This document shows positions 57,441 to 64,000 of a stretch of DNA of 64,000 nt, in pieces. Source of the stretch: Mesocentrotus franciscanus (Eukaryota > Echinodermata > Echinoidea > Camarodonta > Strongylocentrotidae). The notes beneath the pieces are model-generated. The model was not told where the DNA came from and did not search any database. It saw nothing but the letters and a program-made list of their open reading frames with translations. The DNA is taken from NCBI GenBank assembly GCA_037976565.1, contig CP137668.1:1-64000 (forward strand). The letters are read 5' to 3'. The stretch's first letter is position 1, and each line of letters starts with the position of its first letter. Position numbers and translations under genes: made by a program.

Positions 57441-60155
57441 ATTGCATATTTTCTACATCTCATTTGTTACTACAGTTTCAGGGCAATTTTTATAACTGCT
57501 ACTGCAAACCAAAACTGTCCTCTTGATGGAATCATGTACTTGTTCTAATATTGTATGATAATAAAGCTAAAAGTTTTAAGAATAACTTATACTACCACAT
57601 AGTGTGTACAAGCAGTAAAAAAAAATACAGATTTTATATTAGCCAGTGCTAGATAGAGTGTGGATGGATGCATAATATTCAGCTTATTTGAGTTAAAGCA
57701 ATTATGTAGCTATGCACCCTTAAAATTAGCAATTGGCCATGAAAGTTGCTAGTTGGAGTTGTTGGCTCATGCTCACATGCACTTAACATGGTCCTAACAG
57801 ATGTATCTTTTTAGGGTAGTAATGCATGTACATGTATGTGCGTGCTTAGTATCTTAAAATCATATAGAGTGATTTTGAGGTATTGTCCCATAACATGCAA
57901 ATGAATTTCTGTGGAATATGTTCAACTTTTGTACTTTGAATTATTATCAACAATTTGATAACTAAGGGAAATCTATCATTGACCCCGTCTAATCAGTACT
58001 CCATGTGTACTATTTTTTGACAATGCTAGAAACCTATATTTCATTGTTCATTGCTGTTTAATTTCTTGTTTTTTTTTATAGATATTCCCATTAAATACAA
58101 TTTGCAAATTTAACAAACAAAAATAGAGGACAATCACCCTCCTTGATTTTTGTAAGAAACCTAATTTAATTCTTGATTTAATATATTTTCCTACCACCTC
58201 TTTGTGATGCATGTGTGCAGATCATTGAGGATAGTTGTAACATGAAAATTCAGTATAGTTTCAACCAGAGTCAATCGATATACCTTAACTAGCTGTGGTT
58301 TGAACATAATAGAAGTATACATGGTGTCATGCATATGTTCTTATGTAGTGTTTTACAGGTTATGGTGTGCTTAAAAGGTTCTCTTTTATCAGTCTGAATA
58401 CAATATCACTATTCATAGATATACAAAGTGTTAACAAATAAGGGCATTGCAACATGAAACCATCCCATAGTATGTACATATACATGTAAATACATATGAT
58501 TATATGGTTCACTTTCGTATAATTATGCTATGTATTTGCTCATTTAGTTTCTGTCAGGATACAATTTTGATAATTGATGTAATTATCATAGTGGCATTCA
58601 GGAAAAGTCTGCTACAGCTTTACAATCATCTTGCAACTAATGTACCAAATATGAGATGTAAATAGTTTGCATGATTAGAATAATAAACACAGATATTGAA
58701 AATGGTTATGGAATAATACCGCTTGTAAGCTTTTAAGACAAGATGATTTCAACATAAAAAAACAACCCAAACAAACGAAAATATTGAGCATTCAACCATA
58801 CTATTTCTGTTACATTTGTATGTACACAAGAACCAAATAAGATCCCTTATACAAACATGAATTATCTTATAGCTCATGCACAATTTGGTAACCCCCTGCC
58901 CAACCAGTTTTTACGCTTTCTCTGATATTGCGTCGAAAGATAGCAAGATGATCACCATTCTACAAGTTCCTCGAAGTTATCCCCTCCAAAAGTTTAATAC
59001 TGTACCAAACATATGAGAGGTGACAATTATAAGTCCCTGGTCATCATCTAAATTCCTTGATGGTTTCCCTTTTTTCAGTAACCCATGTCAAATTTCATAC
59101 ACTAGTTAAAATCTTTGTAAGTTTTCTGTATTCAAAGGTGATCAAACGCCCACTTCATTCTTATTATTTACTTTGCCTGGCCTTATTACCTGATGTGCTA
59201 TGTTTCAGGTGATGCCCCATCCATATTTTGGGGTAATACCCGACTGCAGTTATGCCTTTTAAAGTTTAAATGTTTAACAAATGATAGCATGTAAAGTTTT
59301 TAAAGATGTTTACAGTAAAGCTTCTGTATGAGGCTATAGATATATGACCTGTGTATATATTGTTATATATTATTTTAATGAGAAATTATATTTTTATGTT
59401 AGGATAATACTGCAATACATATCATTCAAAGTATGCAATCAGTTTATTGTATGTAGGTCATGCTGGAATATAATAGCCCAATGAAGAAAGATTGCCATGT
59501 AGTCAATATGATTTCAGGAACACGATGGTCGTTTTGCAGTGATTTGACATTTGCTCTGGGCTTTATTTTATGAAAAAAAATTGGTAAGGCTTCAGGTTTT
59601 ATTTTTATTTAGTTCAAATTTAGGATTAGAAATGGTATGGGTCCAGGGTTGAAGATAGGATTTCAGTTAGTGTAGAAAACTATTATTGAGCAATTTTGGT
59701 ATGAGCATGTGTTGTACAACCCAATTTTTGCACAGATTTTGTAGGAGGTATTATACATAGCAAATAATCATGGATTGCCCAAACAAAATCTGTTTTGCCT
59801 GTGCTTTATTTTTTTGTTTAGACATGTTTAGTTTGCACGTTTGTGTCCCTTACTGTGTGTATAAGTGAGTTTGAGGCACTGTGTGTTGTAATGAGGGCTT
59901 CAGTGATGTAGCGTAGCGGTAGCGTAGCGAGAGCGTAAGTTTGAGTGCGCAGGAGGGAGTTGGAGCGGGCGGTAGGGTGTCGTGGCATCTTCTTTTCACA
60001 TTCCCTTCCCCTTTCCCTCTTTCCTCTATTTTCTCTGTTTATTCTTTTCCTTTTTTTTTAAAATTTCTTTTCAATATTTGATTATGCCTCCCTTCTACAC
60101 CAGAGAGGATGGGGGGTTGATGTGTGTTGGATATGTTGGGGGCAATGTAGGTATA
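57441..60155. other. Long non-coding stretch, no gene recognised
   Basis: AT-rich with scattered TA-rich patches. No coding motif, tandem repeat or inverted element was found by eye. A short GTAGCGTAGCG-type repeat lies at 59910-59940 and a T-rich pyrimidine run at 59990-60065. Confidence 0.5.
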
Positions 60156-60163
60156 CCTTTGTC

Positions 60164-60352
60164 CAGGGGCGGATCCAGCCGGCGGTGGGGCCCAATTTGT
60201 GAGAAATTATTTAGAGGCGAATTAGCCGGCGAATGAGTGGGGGGTAAGTTGTGGTTAAGGTAAAATTCTGGTTAAAAATTGTGTTTTTTACTTCTTTTTT
60301 GCCAGCGGTGAGGACCCGTGCCCCCTTGGCTCCCACCCTGGATCCGCCACTG
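60164..60352. mobile_element. hAT-type MITE, GGCGGATCC family, perfect 8-bp duplication
   Basis: CAGGGGCGGATCCAGCC and CCCTGGATCCGCCACTG are inverted ends. CCTTTGTC flanks both sides exactly (60156-60163, 60353-60360). 189 bp, non-autonomous. Confidence 0.92.
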
Positions 60353-60564
60353 CCTTTGTCACATGTCCACTGTATGCATATTTCATCAAAAGTTGCAATT
60401 AGTGTGAAAGATTGTTGATTTTGAAAATCAGGGAAACAAGATAGGGTAAAGAGGTCAATCTTCATCTATTAATGTTCGCCTATTATTCCACTTTTTGAAA
60501 GCTGGATTTATTGGTCATCCAAAAAGAGTTGAATGGGTTGAAAGTAAGCCTACCGGTAGTTGTA

Positions 60565-60745
60565 ACCCCGATTGTAACCACAACCCTAGTCCTTACCTAA
60601 CCCTAATCCTGGTCCTAACTCTAACTCTCACCCAACCCTAGTCCTAAATCTAACCCTATTCCTATAACCCTAACCCTAGCCCTAACCCTAGTCCTAACCC
60701 TACTCTTAACCCTCACCCTTAACCCTCATTCCTGACACCGACCCT
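60565..60745. repeat. Degenerate interstitial telomere-like (CCCTAA)n tract
   Basis: About 25-30 hexamer-like units, several exact CCCTAA (as in AACCCTAACCCTAG), many changed to CCCTAG, TCCTAA or CTCTAA. Scattered TTAGGG-like words on the plus strand follow at 60985-61130. The animal telomere repeat is TTAGGG, so this is an internal, decayed tract or a minisatellite that resembles one. Confidence 0.75.
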
Positions 60746-61797
60746 AATTCATTATTATGGATGGCTGATTATTCTGCAGTCACGGTGAAGTCCCAATAGT
60801 GGGTTTACGTGATGTTCTAAATAAAACGCCCCCTATACGTCCATCTCAAGCATGATAGTGGGTATGTTTGTTGATCAAAGGTTGGGGGTTTATGGTGGTA
60901 CGGTTACTTGTATAGGTTAAGTTCAAAGTTTGAACAGGATTATGATCATGATTATTTTTTCATAATTTGGTTTATACCATCTGGTTTAGGGTCGGGGCCT
61001 ATGAATAAGCTATGGAATGGGTGGGGGTTAGGGCTAAATTGGCGATTCGTGGCTAAGATTACGGTGTTAGCCTATAAAAGTTACAGTGTTATGGATAGGT
61101 TTGGGGTCAAAATGATGGATTAGGTTTATGTTCAGTTTCAATGCGATAGTTTTGATAAAAGATTCATGATAACATTTTGATATTGGCTAGAGAAAAGGTA
61201 ACAAAGAAGACGACGACCAAATTCTAAAACAAGATAAACAATGATATTTGAACAAATGGAAAAGAATTACGTTGAAGTATTTTCAGATTTGGCACCATGC
61301 AACCAATATAAAAATGAAACAATCTTTCAAATGAATTAATTTTCAAATGAATTAAATAGAAAAGTTTTAATCCTCTTTTGTTCATGGCAACAAAAAGAGA
61401 AAGCGGAAAAGTACAAATTACAGCAGCCATAAATACGCATGCAATTTTAGATAAAGATAGATTGCTATTACTCATTATTAATCATGATGTGCGACTATTT
61501 CCTAAATATCTATCTGCAAAACTAAATAATCTCACCTACTGTCATTTAAAAAGGTAAATTTTAAGAAAAATAATGGGTCTTGCTCAGTTTCTTTGGATAT
61601 GTTATTTTCAACTGTACAGCGACAGAATTACGAGACTCTGCACCGCTGCTCAAAGTGGAAAAAGCCCTCTACGACTCTTTTGCAACTAAAGCAAATAAAG
61701 AAATTAAACTATGATCAGAGCTTATAGTCTTCTTCTTCAGGATTGTTTACCATGTAAAGCGTTATCTGACCTTTTCATTACGAAGCGTAACGAAAAG

Positions 61798-62073
61798 CAG
61801 GGGTGGATCCAGCCGGCGGCAAGGGAGGGGCCAAAAGGGCCCATTTCGCGCGAAAATTTGAAAATCGTGCCGGCCGATTTTCCGCTCAGTGGGGGAGTTG
61901 TAGTGAGCACAATTTTTTTTTGTTTTTGTTTTTTTGTTTTTTTGTCTCCGAAAATTTAAAATTGGTAAATCGTGCCGGTCGATCCCCCCCCCTTCAGCGC
62001 CAGCGCCTTCTTTTTGTTACCAAAAAGGGTGTTTTAAGCTGTTTTTTCTACGGGAGGGGGCCCGTCCCCCCTG
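61798..62073. mobile_element. hAT-type MITE, GGCGGATCC family, perfect 8-bp duplication
   Basis: Starts CAGGGGTGGATCCAGCC and ends GGCCCGTCCCCCCTG. ACGAAAAG flanks both sides exactly (61790-61797, 62074-62081). Shares CCGCTCAGTGGGGGAGT and GGGGCCAAAAGGGCCC with 49837-50108. Confidence 0.88.
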
Positions 62074-62081
62074 ACGAAAAG

Positions 62082-64000
62082 TCAGACTTTAGCAACATCG
62101 GCAGCAATGTACCATATCAAACTTTGACTACCAAGTCATCATAGATACATTGTACAATTGTGCATGTTTATTGTCTTAGCTTAATGAAGAAGAAGAAGAC
62201 GGAGAAGGGAAAAGGAACGAACCACAGGAAAAAAGAAAGACAGAAAGCAAGAAAACAAAAATAACTGGTAAGTTGCTATTTTTAAATAGCTGCATTTTCA
62301 AAAATTTCTGGAACATTTCTTGGACGACTACGGTGATTATAATTTGGTCATCAATGCCAATCAACCTTGTGTTAATACGCAACTAACATAATATCTTTTT
62401 CATCCCAAAATGAAAAAATCGAGACTCTTCGATGATGTTCGCTACCGCCTCGGGAGACGAAAAGAGAGAGAGACAGACAGACAGGCAGAAACGGGGAGGG
62501 GGCGATGATGATGACGATGGTGATGGTATAATGATGATTCTTAACTTTTCGTTGGTATTGGTAGTTACTTTCTATAATTTATTTTTCTTATACTTATTCA
62601 TTATGTTGTTTTTATTTAGTTTTACTGCACTAAAGTCATAACGAAAAATAATGAACGCACTTGGGGATAAGTTACAACCTCACCCCTTCCCCTACTTTGC
62701 AGCCGGGTTGCATTTTGTAACCATGAAATATTCAGCCTATATAAGGTTTTGGACAAGTAGACTATAATCTTACCGTACCCTGATTCATGAAAAGTTTCTT
62801 GACAGAAAATTGTATATGCTCATTACACCCCACTCTGCCCGGTTTGATGGCATCAGGAGTGATACATCCGAGTTAGAGCAACTACATGAAATATACACTA
62901 CCGCAAAGCCAAAGTAAAGCTCGTGCACACACCCTCACGCATGAAACTAAAATATGCCCTGTTGAATTGCATGGCCAGGTTTGTTTGTTTCTGTTTCTGA
63001 ACAAGTACTTTAGTCCTGTGTTGAAAATATTTTAATTGACAATTAATGCACACCTATAAAGCATGATAATTTTACTTTTTGATGATGGAAATTGCATCGT
63101 TATCATCATCATAATCATTACCACCACGATCATCATCAACATCACCGGCACGATCATCATCATCATTACTACTGACATCATCACCAAAGTTTGCCATGAA
63201 TTTGGTTTTGTTGGCCAAAGTTAGCTTTCAGCTTAAATTCGGATAACATAGGCCGAAATATGTAAAGCATGTTCCACTGTAAAGCGTTCTTCTTCATGTT
63301 GTGGTTCATACTTTTGAAGCAGATGATATTGTTTTGTTGATATTGCATATTCACAATTATACAAGCGGGTCCAGTTTCAAGGTGTCATGTTTTATAAGTT
63401 GTAACTGTTGTTATAGCAATAGTATTGGTCTACCAATACAGTGGAGCGATATATACTAGCCCGTATATATTTAGGATGTGAATATGAAAGGGGTTACAAA
63501 ATATGATGTCTGCTCCTAGGGAGTTATGATGTATTATATCCACAAACACTTAATGGAAATAACTAAACAAAGCAGGTGAAACTTGCGAGATGTATAGAGA
63601 TAAATTATGATCTTATGTCATGTGTATTTCTCTGAAGAATATTCTTCAAAACATAAAGAGAAGATGCATGTAAGCCTACTTTTTTAATAGATAATTTTAT
63701 GTCCCAGGCCCAGGTGATGGCAAATACTTAATAATAATTTGTTTAAACGCCGTTTCTTTGTGTCATATTCATACAGGTTTATATAGAAAAAGGCAATAGG
63801 AAAATTAATGAGTGAAATTAAAATGATTGGTGATTTTATTCAACCACACATTTTATCACAAATTTAGTCAACATGAAATTCTGTTTTGAATCACAAGAGC
63901 ATAACATTCATATACAGAGTTAACGCCCTTATGGCTCCAAACACTAGAAATTAAAATGCTAAACTTTATGTGATGTGATGTTGGTTCTTCCAAAACTCTA
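62082..64000. other. Non-coding end of window
   Basis: AT-rich, no gene recognised. Simple sequence: GA/CAGA-rich patch at 62460-62500, GATGATGAC patch at 62503-62530, and a CATCAT-type trinucleotide tract at 63098-63185. Confidence 0.5.
63098..63185. repeat. (ATC)n-type imperfect microsatellite
   Basis: Imperfect CATCAT/ATCACC trinucleotide run of about 88 bp. Confidence 0.85.

Noticed and set aside
60565..60745. True chromosome end
   Set aside because: The tract is short, highly degenerate and flanked by ordinary sequence and MITEs on both sides.

Overview
The window is eukaryotic, gene-poor and very rich in transposable elements. A marine deuterostome, most likely a sea urchin or relative, fits best. 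Grounds for that are the AT-rich background, the many acatgta and aggcct motifs, CR1/L2-like non-LTR elements, dense hAT-type MITEs with GGCGGATCC or GCGTAGCC termini, a tRNA-derived SINE, and intron/exon structure. The organism call is inference. There are no bacterial operons, rRNA genes or CRISPR arrays.

Layout. (1) Bases 1-19079 and 27505-46624 are near-identical inverted copies, making an imperfect palindrome with about 19.1 kb arms. Paired coordinates sum to 46560-46625. The arms are separated by an 8.4 kb spacer that includes a gap of exactly 500 N (27005-27504). (2) Each arm carries, from outside in, part of a tandem array, a decayed non-LTR retrotransposon, and a 12.8 kb transposon-like unit (6300-19074; 27510-40300). 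This unit has TGTC(A/G) inverted ends, CCGG on both sides and 13-bp subterminal repeat arrays. Inside it are nested MITEs, a SINE, several minisatellites and a duplicated exon-like segment. An uninterrupted copy of its insertion site lies in the spacer at 19979-20253. (3) The spacer also holds two CAGGCNCGTAGCC MITEs, a second broken non-LTR element (21.5-25.1 kb), the first coding exon of a Golgi GRASP (GORASP) protein (25394-25456), and a Mutator-like foldback element with 9-bp target duplications. Two other insertions are nested in that foldback element. (4) From 46.6 to 50.3 kb the ~0.37-0.46 kb tandem array continues past the arm. (5) From 50.4 to 64 kb there is a second Mutator-like copy, further inverted and tandem repeats, hAT-type MITEs with perfect 8-bp duplications, a degenerate telomere-like tract and otherwise unremarkable sequence.

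The only host coding sequence I recognise with confidence is the GORASP first exon; its downstream exons were not found. The remaining coding sequence is retrotransposon endonuclease/reverse transcriptase, all interrupted. The central caution is the palindrome. The arms differ largely by short indels, the gap is a round 500 N, and the second contig begins at the end of a repeat. An assembly join of two versions of one locus is therefore at least as likely as a real inverted duplication.
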